From assembly GCA_029990175.1 (NCBI GenBank), contig JARKIP010000038.1, positions 29,581,501-29,645,500 on the forward strand: a stretch of DNA of 64,000 nt, in the 5' to 3' direction. The translations under genes and the position numbers were made by a program. The notes under the pieces were generated by a model that was given only the letters and a program-made list of their open reading frames with translations, was not told the DNA's origin and did no database searches. Shown piece by piece: positions 13,039 to 23,989 of the stretch. This DNA comes from Petunia secreta (taxonomy: Eukaryota > Streptophyta > Magnoliopsida > Solanales > Solanaceae). Position 1 is the first letter of the stretch, and each line of letters opens with the position of its first letter.

Positions 13039-13700
13039 GTATGTAATGTTTGGTACTCCTATAAGTTTAGAAAACAATCGACAAACCTAAGAAGATTTTA
13101 CCAATTCTGCTATGGATGTGCCCCCACAACAAGACTGCAATATCCAAAAATGTCAGCAAAAGGAGTGACCCAATTGACCATCTTCAAACAGCATTATATT
13201 GTAAAAACAAAAACGAGTTCATAGTACTCCAGCATACAATTACTACCCCAGTAAGAGAGTGTCAGAACCTTATTGATGCAAAGTTGTTTCTTGGTCCTCT
13301 GTAATTTCTTGTTTTACAAATGATAATTGAAGGTCCATTTAACAACTCAGGTCTTTTCTTTTTGCAGATTAATAGTAATAGTATGCTGACGAAAGAAGAA
13401 CAAGTTCATAACAATTTAAAGTGTAGAAATTTTCAATGTTCAACAACCCGTGGCGAAAGAACTTAACCGCTCTGAGTTTTGAGGGGAGAAAACAGGTTCT
13501 AAAATCTATATGTAATTCTATAGATACTTATTTTCTGCAAATATATGAACTCAAAAGCACTTTGGAGAATTCATGGTTAGATTCGTCACTGTTGAATATT
13601 AACAACTCGATATTGGACTCCTACATCAATTTCAAAGATCAATTTGGAGAGGCTTTTGCTGGTAGTGAGAGGTTGGAATGTTGTCCACCTGGGCAGGCTG
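13039..13700. other. unassigned stretch with weak exon-like signals
   Basis: Frames at 13116-13304 (62 codons) and 13436-13714 (92 codons) are separated by a pyrimidine-rich TTTCTTTTTGCAG that resembles a 3' splice site (about 13355-13368). The peptides match nothing I recognise. This could be a decayed gene piece or chance. Confidence 0.25.
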
Positions 13701-14190
13701 AACTAAATATTTAGGTAGTCTGTTTGCACCGCACTAAATGAATAGTAGTCGGCGGTACAAAACTTTTGAAGACTAGCCACATCCGAACAAGTCCCAGTAT
13801 TTTATATTGGGATCACTTAAATACTAATCCCAGTATAAAGTACTGGGACTTTATATATAAAATTTCATGATACTATAAATATGAATCTCATTATAAAATA
13901 ATGACACTCTGAGCATATTAGTTCAAAGTTTCAGTATAAAATATTGAGATTAGACTTTATATATAAAGCTCCAGGGTACTATAAACATGAATCCCATTAT
14001 AAAATAATGGGACTTTGATTAGTTCAAAGTCCCATTATAAAATATTGAGACTGGTCTGGGTATTTGCTAATTCTAATGGAGTGTAAGTGTGCGTGCGGAT
14101 CTTTGGCTATTCCTCAATTAATTTTAAAACGGTGGATAATTCTCACTTAGCGCGTCCAAAAATGGCTATGCATCAAAATCACATAGGAAA
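13700..14190 (+). mobile_element. hairpin-array element, copy A (degenerate)
   Basis: It contains repeated inverted phrases of the type CCCAGTATTTTATA / TATAAAGTACTGGG. On the right it ends with AATGGAGTGTAAGTGTGCGTG, AAACGGTGGATAATTCTC and GCGTCCAAAAATGGCTA, a tail shared with copies B, C and D. The left tail is diverged and no duplication could be read, so the ends are approximate. Confidence 0.7.
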
Positions 14191-14344
14191 TGTGAGTAAA
14201 TTGCAGAACTATGACACGATAGCTAATGGATTGCTTTTTTAAACTTCTTAACGGCGTTTTAGTAAAAATGATCTCCGTTTGATTTAACGAATAAATTTCT
14301 TAAGAAGTACCCCTTTAAATTATATAAATGATGTGTGGTATCCC

Positions 14345-14660
14345 AGCCTCTTTTCTACGTCGAAAAGTACTGTCTAGGCAGCATTTGCCCCTACTCCTTA
14401 CCACATTCTCCGAGCCTATTGCGTTAAAGTATTGACTAGGTACCACTTGGCCTTATCCCTTCTTTCATCTCCTAGATAATTAAAGTATAGCCTAGACAAC
14501 ACTTGCTTTTGACCTCTTTCCACATTCTTCTAGCTAATTTTCCTTGTAGTTTTGACCTGGCAGCACTTGCCCTCACTCCTTTCCAATCTCCCAGATAATT
14601 GAAGTGTAGTTTAGGTAGCATCTGCCATTGACTTTCTCCTATATTCTCCCACCTAACTTA
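14345..14660. repeat. imperfect tandem repeat, about four units of 80-95 bp
   Basis: The cycle is 'GGCAGCAYTTGCC ... CTCCTTTCCACATTCTCCYAG ... ATAATTGAAGTRTAG', repeated about four times with strong divergence. Related phrases occur near 17270-17440, 23940-24120 and (inverted) 33590-33780. So this is a dispersed repeat and not local slippage alone. Confidence 0.6.
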
Positions 14661-15150
14661 AAGTTTTTTCATTGGAACGAAAGCAAAGGTCATTTAGCTA
14701 AAATCGTGGAAAATGTGGATAAGCTCTCAAAACCAATCAATTTTAGGGACACCGAGTGATATTTTATGGGGAAATCTTTCAAGCTTTAGAACGGATGATT
14801 TGTACAAATAAGCTATTTATTGCATGCTGCTTGAAGTTTGACCCATTTCTTAAACTTTGTGCAAAAATTGCTCAATTTTTCAATTTTGGCCATGCACGTC
14901 ATAAATTATGAACAATCTCATCCCATGTTTTGATATTTTTTTAAAAATTGGGTTTCTAAAACAATTAATAAGCAAGTTTTGACGATATATTAGAAAATTG
15001 TAAACAAATGAACTTTTGTCGCCTTTGACAAGACTAAGGTGAAGATTTGATTCCTTTTGAACAAGCAATAATAGGATATCCTTGTAGAATTTACCGTATA
15101 TGGTCAAAACTTAAACAACACCGTGCCAAAGGCCACTTGGTGAAATTTTC
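14661..15150. other. intergenic, no gene seen
   Basis: The 75-codon minus-strand frame at 14880-15107 has no recognisable domain. Confidence 0.5.
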
Positions 15151-15159
15151 TTGAAATTA

Positions 15160-15868
15160 TTTATAAAAAAATTTGCGTAGGGGCCTGCTAGGCGTGCGCT
15201 AATTGATTTGTAGCCGTCAAAAATAAATTTGCTGAGAAATAGCCACCTCCGGACAACTCTCAGTATAAATACTGGACCTTTGAACAAGTTTTGTTCAAAG
15301 CCCCAGTATTTATACTAGGAAGCTTCAGTAAACTAACCCAGTATAAAATACTGGGGCTTTTGTTATGGGACTTTGCATAAAGCTTCCGTCCCATAACAAA
15401 ATATTGGGGCATTGATCAAAACTTGTTCATAGTCCCATCATTTTGTTATGGGACTGGAGCTTTATATATAAAATCTCATAACAAAATAATGAGATTTATC
15501 CCTTTGATGGGACCTTTGTTATGAGATAAATCCCATTATTTTGTTATGGGATAAAGCCCCATAACAAAATAATGGGACCTTTGAACATGTTGTTCAAAGG
15601 TCCCATTATTTTGTTATTGGATTATTTTGTTATGAGACTTTGTATAAAGCTTCAGTCCCATAACAAAATATTTGTGCTTTGAACAAGTTTTATTCAAAGG
15701 CCCAGTATTTTGTTATGGGACTAGTCTGGGGTGTTTTTCCAACGCTAATGGAGTGTAAATGTGCGCGCAAATTTTTGGCTATTTCTCAATGAATTTTGAA
15801 ACGGTGGATAAAACTCTTTGAGCGCGTCCAAAAATGGCTACACATCAAAAATTCCCACTTGTTAAAAT
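15160..15868 (+). mobile_element. hairpin-array element, copy B
   Basis: The left tail reads AAAATTTGCGTAGGGGCCTG then GCTAATTGATTTGTAGCC; the right tail ends GCGTCCAAAAATGGCTACAC. In between are at least five self-complementary blocks that alternate CAGTATAAATACTG, CCCATAACAAAATA(A/C)TGGG and a GAACAAGTTTTGTTC loop. No protein. It abuts copy C head to tail. Exact ends are approximate because the duplication is not clear. Confidence 0.78.
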
Positions 15869-15891
15869 TTCGCGTAGGGGCCTATTTGGCG

Positions 15892-16441
15892 GGGTAAGTG
15901 CACGAAATGCCACTTTTGCCACTGGTCTTTGGGCACAGGCCACTAATAGCAAAATATTTAGTTTATGGCCACTTTCGCTTAACAGCTAGAACTTCAGTCC
16001 AGGATCCGGATTGAAGTTCAGTCCTTAAAGATAGAACTTAAGTCCAGGGTCATGTTGACTGAATTTCAGTCCTTAAAGATGGAACTTCAGTCCAGGGCCA
16101 TATGGATTGAAGTTCAGTACTTAAAGATGGAACTTCAGTCTAGGGCTATGTTGACTGAAGTTCAGTCCTTAAAGATGGAACTTCAGTCCAGGGCCCTATG
16201 GACTGAAGTTCAGTCATTAAAGATGAAACTTCAGTCCAGGCCATATGGACTAAAGTTCAGTCCTTAAAGATGGAACTTCAGTCCAGGGGCCGTATGGACT
16301 GAACTTCAGTCAATAATCAGAAATTAAGTCAATGTTTATTTAGTAAAGGCCCAAAAGTGGCCTCTAGTGTAAGACCAAGGAAAACAGTGGCCTCAAACTA
16401 AATACCAGTGTTAAAACTGGCCTCTGGGCGAAATTTTTACC
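15892..16441 (+). mobile_element. element F: 550-bp non-autonomous DNA element with 48-bp tandem array
   Basis: It starts GGGTAAGTGCACGAAA and ends GCGAAATTTTTACC, flanked by a perfect 9-bp duplication TATTTGGCG (15883-15891 and 16442-16450). Its twin G has the same ends and layout. The terminal inverted repeat is short (GGTAA...). The 9-bp duplication suggests Mutator-like transposase acting in trans. The interior is dominated by the 48-bp array. Confidence 0.88.
16008..16312 (+). repeat. 48-bp tandem array in element F, about six units
   Basis: Unit: CTTCAGTCCAGGGCC, a short spacer, GGACTGAAGTTCAGTCC, then TTAAAGATGGAA. Each unit holds an internal inverted repeat (ACTTCAGTCC against GGACTGAAGT). 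Because 48 is divisible by three, a repetitive 71-codon frame (16052-16267) with a 16-residue period appears. I read this as a by-product and not a protein. Confidence 0.93.
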
Positions 16442-17036
16442 TATTTGGCGCGCGCTAATTGATTTGTAGCCATCAAAACCAAATTCACTGAGAAATAGCC
16501 ACCTCCGGACATGTCCCAGTATAAATACTGGGGTTTTGAATAAGTTTTGTTCAAAGCCCCAGTATTTATACTGGGAAGCTTCAGTAAACTAACCCCAGTA
16601 TAAACTTGTTCAAAGCCCCAGTATTTTGTTATGGGACTTTGTATAAAGCTCTAGTCCCATAACAAAATGCTTGGGCTATGAATAAGTTACAAAATAATGG
16701 GATTTATCCCTTTGATGAGACCTTTGTTATGGGATAAATCCCATTATTTTGTTATGGGATAAAGTCTCATAACAAAATAATGGGACCTTTGAACATGTTA
16801 GTTCAAGGTCCCATTATTTTGTTATGGGATTTTGTATAAAGCTTCAGTTCCATAGCAAAATACTTGGGCTTTGAACAAGCTTTGTTCAAAGCCCTAATAT
16901 TTTGTTATGGGACTAGTCTGGGGTGTTTTTCCAATGCTAATGGAGCGTAAGTGTGCGCGTGAATTTTTTGGCTATTTCTCAATGAATTTTGAAATGATGG
17001 ATAAAACTCTTTGAGTGCGTTCAAAAATGGCTACGT

Positions 17037-17550
17037 AATTACTTGAGGCTTGTGTGAACAACATCAAGCAATAATACATGTGGCTTGTGTGAACAAGTTG
17101 CAAAAACGCCTACTCTAAAGAAATCATGGTCGAAGATGATATGTTTAGGGGCCTTTTTGCAGAAATAATGGTTTGCCTTTTTGTCCCATTTAATAGGATT
17201 TTTTCAAAATATCCTTATAAAGTTTAATGAAAAAATTTTGGGAAAATATCCATGTCTATCTCTTGGCAGGGAACCAAGACTTATCCTTTAACCCTCTATA
17301 TTTGCTAACATTTTCCCCTGAACTGTTGGCAAAAGGCAATACTTGGCCCTCCCAATCTCTTCCTATATTCTCCCCATATAACTTGAATTGTTAGCAAGAC
17401 AACATTTGTCCTTGACCTTTTACCTAAAAGCAAACACTTGTAAATTTGTGTCTTGAAGTCTTGGCCCCGTGCCAATATAAGTTATTTTGCTAAAACATCC
17501 TTAAATGGGGGTAAACTTATAAAACCACTCATTTCTGGAGGGCATCTACA
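17037..17550. other. intergenic with dispersed-repeat debris
   Basis: It contains phrases related to the 14345-14660 tandem repeat (AACATTTGTCC, AACACTTGTAAATTTG). No gene. Confidence 0.45.
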
Positions 17551-17560
17551 GAAAAATTTA

Positions 17561-18067
17561 GGGTAAGTGCACGAAAGGCCACTTTTGCCACTAGTCTTTA
17601 GGCACAGGCCACTAATACCAAAATATTTAGTTTGTGGCCACTTTCGCTTAAAAGATAGAACTTCAGTCCAGGGCCCTGGATTGAAGTTCAGTCCTTAAAG
17701 ATGGAACTTCAATCCAGGGCCATATGGACTGAATTTCAGTCCTTAAAGATAGAACTTCGGTCCAGGGCAATATGGATTGAAGTTCAGTCCTTAAAGATAG
17801 AACTTCAGTCCAAGGCCGTGTTGACTGAAGTTCAGTCCAGTCCTTAACGATGGAACTTCAGTCTAGGGCCATGTGGACTGAAGTTCAGTCCTTAAAGATG
17901 GAACTTCAGTCCAGGGCCGTATGGACTGAACTTCAGTCAATGAACAGAACTAAAGTCAATGTTTATTTAGTAAAGGCCCAAAAAAGGCCTCTAGTGTAAG
18001 ACCAATAAAAATAGTGGCCTCAAACTAAATACCAGTGTTAAAAGTGGCTTCTGAGCGAAATTTTTAC
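17561..18067 (+). mobile_element. element G: twin of F, inserted in the left duplication of H1
   Basis: It starts GGGTAAGTGCACGAAA (17561) and ends GCGAAATTTTTAC (18067). The 9-bp duplication GAAAAATTT lies at 17551-17559 and 18068-18076, with one extra A before the left end. The interior holds about five 48-bp units of the same array (about 17660-17935). Flanks outside the array match F closely (GCCACTTTTGCCACT; CAAACTAAATACCAGTGTTA). Confidence 0.88.
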
Positions 18068-18077
18068 GAAAAATTTT

Positions 18078-18668
18078 GGGATAATTACAATAAAAGACAA
18101 GCAAAAGACGAAAATTACCAAAAATGGCCCATATTTTCGAATCTTACCCGAGCTGTCACCCTTTTCCCGAAATAGCAGTCGCCGCAAGTTTATACAAGTT
18201 TATACAATTTTATACAAATTTATACAATGTATAAAATTGTATAAATTTGTATAAATGTGTATATGCGAGTGAATAAATCTGTATATTAAGGATGTTTATA
18301 TGATTTTTTACTTTTTTTGTGTATATTTTTGTATTTCTCTCATTGCTACATATTTATATATGTATATTCATGTATAATTTAATTTTTAGAGGGAGATTTG
18401 TGTGTATAAACTTGTCCAAAGCAATGATTTAGACGCAATAAACAACATAAATTCAGTAAAATACAAAAAAGTAATGACACCATTGGCGGGGGAAGGTGTG
18501 TGCCGGTGGCTTAGTGGCTGGGGAGGGGAAAATTTGATAGCTAGGGTGTTTTTTATGAAGGAGTGCTAAAATTTGTAATTTTAGGGGTGGGTGCTATGCA
18601 TGAAAAAAAAAATATGGCCTCCTATTTGTAATTTTGGGTAGTGGACTGCCTATTTTTGAAAATTTCCC
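18078..18668 (+). mobile_element. element H1: 591-bp non-autonomous element
   Basis: It starts GGGATAATTACA and ends GAAAATTTCCC, with a perfect 9-bp duplication AAAAATTTT (18069-18077 and 18669-18677). Near-identical in layout to H2. The left part carries repeats of TTTATACAA/TTGTATAAA (18190-18260). No coding potential. Confidence 0.88.
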
Positions 18669-19003
18669 AAAAATTTTCAATGTTTAGGAGCACAAAAAGG
18701 GCGAACAGTTTTTGCGCCCAATAAACACTTCTGGCACTGTTGTTACCTTTACACCGCTAGAAGAACGATTATGTGAGCATGGAGGATAGAAAAGAGAAGG
18801 ATATTAGATTATATGGACTAATAAACAAAGTAGAGTAACCCTTTTTCTTTCTACGGAAATAAGATATCCAATGAACCTAATTACCATAAGCAACTTTGCA
18901 AAATCGCTAGCACCATGATTTAAAAACATGCAATCGTAAGTGCACCAATTAACTGTCCAACGGGTGGATGGCTACACTCAACTTATATCCTTCAAAAGAA
19001 ATA

Positions 19004-20035
19004 GGGCAAATTACCCTCTATGTCAATTTGGGGACTTTTTTTTAAAAACATAGCAATATTTTACACATTTACCAAACATAGCAATACTTTTTTCAAATGC
19101 TACCAAACATAGCATATCAAACAAAATCCTAACCCTAACATTTCCCTCACTCCTCTCTCTCTTCTATCCCCTTCCCTGCCGCCGCCCAGGCCTCCCCGTC
19201 GCCGGCGAGGCCCCTACCCCCATCCCCATCGTCTTTCTCTCTTCCCCACCACGATCCCGACGTCCTCCTCCCTTCCCCACCCCGATGCTAAACAGATCTG
19301 GTTGTTATTCTTCTGTTTTTCTTTTCTTTTTATTTTTCCGGTGGTACATTGCGGTGGTGCTGGAGTATGTTTGGTATTTGTGGATTTGGTGGCTGTTCCG
19401 GTGGAGATCCGGTGGAGCAACTGATTTGTTCAGCTTTTTTTCGTTTTTGAATTTTCCGGTGGGATAAGGCGGAACCACGGTGGTGTATGGTGTGTGTTTG
19501 GTGTTTGCGGGCTGTATGACAAGTGTATAGGCTTTGTATGTGTGTTGTATGTTATGTATATACAGTGGATATACAACATACATACAAAGTATATACACTT
19601 ATTTCCCAGTGTGGCGGATCTGCGGCGGCTAGGATTTTGGTGGTTGTTGGTTGTGTAGATTTTGTATGGCAAGCGTATAGACTTTGTATGTTTGTTGTAT
19701 GTCATGTGTATACAATGGAAATACATCAAGTATACACATTATATACAAAGAACATACAAAACTATACAAAAAAAAAATGGAAAAAAAATATTCCAGCAAC
19801 CAGCAGTGGTTGCCGGCGCCGGAAGGGCAGACGGGGGAGGGTGGGAGGGGGGGGGGGGGGGCGGCGGCTGGACTATTGGCAAGTGAGTGTAGGGAGTGAA
19901 TTTTAGGGTTTTGTCTACTCTTTTATGTGTTTGCTATGTTTTGAAAAAAAAGTATTGCTATGTTTGGAAAATGGAAAAATGTTGACATTTTAGTGTAAGA
20001 AAAAGTGTTAGTTTGTATAGTTTTGTGAATTGCCC
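19004..20035. mobile_element. element I: 1,032-bp non-autonomous element
   Basis: Ends GGGCAAATTAC and GTGAATTGCCC, perfect 9-bp duplication AAAGAAATA (18995-19003 and 20036-20044). Subterminal copies of CATAGCAATA (left) and TATTGCTATG (right) are inverted to each other. The interior has a C-rich block, a GTATGT/ACATAC-rich palindromic block (19490-19760) and a G12 run (about 19849). Overlapping frames of 60-127 codons are low-complexity and I do not call them genes. Confidence 0.87.
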
Positions 20036-20118
20036 AAAGAAATAAGCAAAATATATTGAGAACGCCCCAAATCTTCCATGGAAAAGGTTAGATACTTAAA
20101 TACAACATAACTAATGTT

Positions 20119-20669
20119 AGGAAATTTTGATCACTAGCCATTTTTGGACGCGTTGATTGGAACTATCCACTGTTTTCAAATTCATTGAAGAATAGCCAAA
20201 AATTCACGCGCACACTTAAACTCCATTAGCATTGGAAAAACACCCCAGACTAGTTCGATAACAAAATACTGGGGCTTTGAACAAGTTTTGTTCACAGCCC
20301 CAGCATTTTGTTATGGGTTATGGGACTTTATATATAAAACTACAGTCCCATAACAAAATGCTGGGGCTTTGAACAAATTTTGTTGTTCACAGCCCCAGCA
20401 TTTTGTTATGGGACTGAAGCTTTATACAAAGTCCCATAACAAAATGCTGGGACCTTCAACAAAACTTGTTCAAAGCCCCAGTATTTTATACTGGGATTAG
20501 TTTACTAAAGCTTCCCAGTATAAATACTGGGGCCTTGAACAAGTTTTGTTCAAAGCCCCAGTATTTATACTGAGATTTGTTCGGAGGTGGTTATTTCTCG
20601 GCGAATTTATTTTTGACGGCTACAAATCAATTAACGCGCGCCAAACAGGCCCCTGCACGAAATTTTTAC
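20119..20669 (-). mobile_element. hairpin-array element, copy D (complete, inverted)
   Basis: This copy defines the family. A perfect 9-bp duplication ACTAATGTT (20110-20118 and 20670-20678) bounds a 551-bp unit that starts AGGAAATTTTGATCACTAGC and ends CACGAAATTTTTAC. The two ends are weak inverted repeats, and the end GTAAAAATTTCG (read inward) matches elements F and G. Internally, three long inverted blocks lie end to end, e.g. 20258-20314 (ATAACAAAATACTGGGGC ... its complement around GTTTTG). Confidence 0.88.
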
Positions 20670-20708
20670 ACTAATGTTGTTGCATACTATATCACCTCTT
20701 TTTAAAAT

Positions 20709-21296
20709 GGGATAATTATACTAAAAAATAAGCAAAAGACAAAAATTATCCAAAATGGCTCATATTTTCGAATCTTACCCAACTTGTCACTTTTTTTCGG
20801 AGATAGCAGTCTGCCGCAATTTTATCCAAGTTTATATAATTTTATACAAATTTATAAACATGTCTAAAATTGTATAAATTTGTATAAGAGTGTATATACG
20901 AGTGAATAAATCTATATATTAAGAATGTTTATATGAATTTTTACTTTTTTGTGCATATTTTTGTATTTCTCTCATTGCTAAGCATTTATATATGTATATT
21001 CATGTATAATTTATTTTTTGGGGGAGATTTGTGTGTATAAACTTGTCCAAAGCAATAATTTAGACGCAATAAACAACATAAATTCAGTAAAATACAAAAA
21101 AGTAACGACACCACTGGCCGGGGAAGGTGTCTGTCGGCGGCTTAGTGGCTGGAAGGGAAAAATTTGGTAGCTAGGCTATTTTATACGAAGGAGTGCTAAA
21201 ATTTATAATTTTAGGGATATGTGCTATGCATGAAAAAAAATATTGCATCCTGTTTGTAATTTTGAGCTGTGGGCTGCCTACTTTTAAAAATTTTCC
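20709..21296 (+). mobile_element. element H2: second copy of the H family
   Basis: It starts GGGATAATTATACT and ends AAAAATTTTCC; 588 bp. The flanks TTTTAAAAT (20700-20708) and TTTAAAAAT (21297-21305) are a 9-bp duplication with one mismatch. It aligns with H1 over its full length in the same orientation (shared ATATTTTCGAATCTTACCC; TTTGTGTGTATAAACTTGTC; GACACCA). By eye it has diverged by roughly 10%. Confidence 0.85.
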
Positions 21297-21535
21297 TTTA
21301 AAAATTTAAGCTTGTTCAAGATGACAAATTTTATTTACTTAATTCCATATCCGATATATTCACTCAAGTATCATGTATACTTGTTGGGAGATTTACAAAA
21401 TAGGATACATTTTATGCCCGCTAGAGATTTGATCCTTAAAAAATAATTTTTCTAGCAATCTTCAGAAAGGGGTTAAAATAGTAGCAGCAGTGTTGAAGTG
21501 TCCATCTCACACCAAAACTTCATTCTTTTTATCAA

Positions 21536-22640
21536 GGAATTTTTACAACAAAGTACGCTTTTGAGAAGTTATTTACAAAATATAGTAATATTTTAGCAAA
21601 ATTATCCAATATAGAGGAAAGAAAAAGTTAATTACAAAACATAGAAAAATATGGCATAACAAAGCAAAACCTTCCATTCTTCCTTATATTTTCCCCAATT
21701 TCTCTTTTCCTCCTCCCTTCCCCAAATTTCACTTCATCCCAGCTTCTTTTAATATTGTATATCGCTGTATCTTATCTTATACCAGAAACTAACCACCTCG
21801 TATCTCATTGTATCTCAGCTTACACCAGAAACCAACCACCTCGTATCTCATTGTATCTCGATACATCTCAGCTTATACCAGAACCAACCACTTTGTATCT
21901 CGTTGTATCTCGATGTATCTCAGCTTATATTAGAAAACAAACAACCTCGTATCTCGTTGTATCCTGATGTATCCGTACTGTTTATGCACCATATCTAACT
22001 GTTTTTGGATTGTTTCTAGGTTTTCTCACTATTTCTTCATTGTATCTAATTGCATTGTAGGTACTCAAGCAAGGCGTGGGTTTGTATATTCTTTCTATTT
22101 GATTGTTACTATACATTTTACGATGTGTTAAGCAATTTAATATACAAGCCCAATGTATTTGGCCAGTTCGAGCTCATACTAAAAAGAAAAAGGCGAAACA
22201 GACTCATTGCAAATCTGTTGCACCAGTACGTGGACTGTTACACCAGCGAGTGGCTTCCAAGAATTTGGCTCGGCAACAATGTCTTTGATCCACGATGAAA
22301 AAGGTAGCAACCCGTCGAGCTCAATTGTAGTGGTCATGAGATCGCAACTAACAACGTCTCAAGAATGGTGGATACGGAAAGAGGGGGTCAATACGATTTT
22401 GGGAAGGTATGGTTTCATATTTTCCTACCACCGGCTAGTGGTGGCCGACGGTGGTCGGTGGCAGAGCTCCGACGGGTTGAGAGAAAATCGGCTGCATTTA
22501 ATTGAGATTTGAAAATTTTGAAAATTTTCTCAAATATTGCTAGGAAAAAAATTGATATATCTTGTATTTGTGTAATGTTGTTAATTTTTTTTTTTTTTGG
22601 TAATATAAATATGCAAATTTGTATATTTATGTAAAAAACC
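21536..22640. mobile_element. element K: 1,105-bp non-autonomous element
   Basis: It starts GGAATTTTTACA and ends TATGTAAAAAACC (inverted), between perfect 10-bp duplications TTTTTATCAA (21526-21535 and 22641-22650). It shares with element J the termini, subterminal AATATAGTAATATTTTAGCA-type phrases and an internal TATCTC-rich repeat. Frames at 22050-22512 are not recognisable. Confidence 0.86.
21747..21975 (+). repeat. TATCTC / ACCAACCACCTCG tandem array in element K
   Basis: Repeats of TATCTCATTGTATCTCAGCT and CAGAAACCAACCACCTCG, about five irregular units. The same vocabulary forms the longer array in element J. Confidence 0.8.
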
Positions 22641-22650
22641 TTTTTATCAA

Positions 22651-23300
22651 AGGTGGCAAATTGTCAATGTGCTTAAATTTACAACCTCTTCCACTCTAAC
22701 ACTATGTTGAATTGAACGTCCATCTAAAATAAACTTGAAGATGGTGGAGAGACACCTATATACTCAAATTACATATTTAACAAGGAAATCAATACTAAAT
22801 AAACGAAAACAACAAGAATTGGGCCTTTTAAAGTGTATCTTCAAGATTTCGGGTGATTTGCATGAACAGACTCCTTTTAGCATTTTTTCTTACTTGTGTT
22901 CCCACTTTAAATTTTGTGTAAAAGTAGTCCAAATTTTCAATTTATGATGAACTTGTCAAAAGTTGTGAGCAGTGTCATTATAAATTAAAAGATCCGTTAA
23001 ATGTTAATCTTTTCACAAGTTTTAACAAATCATTAAAGTTGAAGCCACTAGTTAGACACTTACAAGTTAGTTTTGATGGATTTTTCAAAAATGTACACAA
23101 ATGAACTTTTGACAAATATGTTTAAATTTGTGTGGAGTTCACAAGTTTTGACGCACCTACAAAAACTTGAAAAATAGGATTATTCTTGCACCGATTGAAA
23201 ATTCTACATTAAACTTAAATAGTACCTCACTAAAGGATTATTTGATGAAATTTTCTGGTAAGGTCTCTGATGTGGACCTAAGTCCTAATTGGTTAATTGG
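22651..23300. other. intergenic, no gene seen
   Basis: AT-rich. The 70-codon frame at 22735-22947 has no domain. Confidence 0.5.
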
Positions 23301-23319
23301 TTAACAGTAGAAACTTTGA

Positions 23320-23780
23320 CCTCGTCTTCAGTTTACTGTGCTAAATTAAAAATAGTCAGCATTTGAAAACTTTAAGAAAACTAGAGATCTAAGAAATAAA
23401 GAAAATCTCAGTATTTTTTACCTAGAATTTTGAATTAATATTTTCAAAATCCAATTATAAAATATTGAGATTTGTTAAATATGAAGTTCCAGTACAAAAT
23501 ACTTCGACTTTGAAAATTTTTGTTCAAAAGTCTACATAAAAACTACTTGGACTTTGCTAAATATGAAGTCCCAGTAAAATACTTGAAATTTGAAAATTTC
23601 AGTTCCAATGTCAAAGTATTAAATATTGTGGCTAGTCTTTAAAAAATGTGTATTTTTAAAAGGTTTACAATTATTGGTTAATTCTCTTTAAGTGGTGCGA
23701 AAACTGGTTAGTCATCAAAATTAAAAATTTGACGCCGTAGCAAGTTTGCACTGCGTAAAATAAAAACTAGCTAACCTTTA
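23320..23780. mobile_element. hairpin-array element, copy E (very degenerate)
   Basis: It keeps phrases such as CTCAGTATTTTTTACC, CAATTATAAAATATTGAGATT, AAGTCCCAGTAAAATACTT and a tail with GTGGTGCGAAAACTGGTTAGTC that echoes the family tail. A further fragment of the same kind lies near 24190-24420. Ends cannot be placed. Confidence 0.5.
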
Positions 23781-23989
23781 AATTTTTTTAGAGTAGTAGC
23801 CAGATCCAATGGGCAATTTACAAAACTATGACACCTTAGATAATGGTTTGATTATTGATCTCGCTTAAAGTGGTTTTACAAGAATAACCTCAGTAATTTT
23901 AAATAAGTGCTCCCTCAGGATAACACTTCAAGTGTAAAATGACAAGTGTTGCAAGTGCTGCCCCCGTAGCAACACTTGACCTTTTATCT

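Larger units (their letters stand above)
15869..17036 (+). mobile_element. hairpin-array element, copy C (split by element F)
   Basis: The left tail TTTCGCGTAGGGGCC starts about 15869. Element F interrupts it after TATTTGGCG, and it continues at 16442 with GCGCGCTAATTGATTTG. The hairpin blocks run 16514-16910; the largest pairs CCCAGTATAAATACTGGGG with its complement around a GTTC loop. The right tail is AATGGAGCGTAAGTGTGCGC and CAAAAATGGCTACG near 17036. Removing F and one duplication restores a tail like that of copy B. Confidence 0.78.

Noticed and set aside
15250..15720. CRISPR-like array of repeats
   Set aside because: Spacing is irregular, the words are self-complementary hairpin blocks, and the DNA is clearly a plant genome.
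16052..16267. 71-codon repetitive frame with a 16-residue period
   Set aside because: It is the 48-bp array read in frame; twin element G has indels between units and no such frame, so a selected protein is unlikely.
19214..19906. Six overlapping frames of 60-127 codons
   Set aside because: All inside non-autonomous element I, driven by GTATGT repeats and the G12 run.
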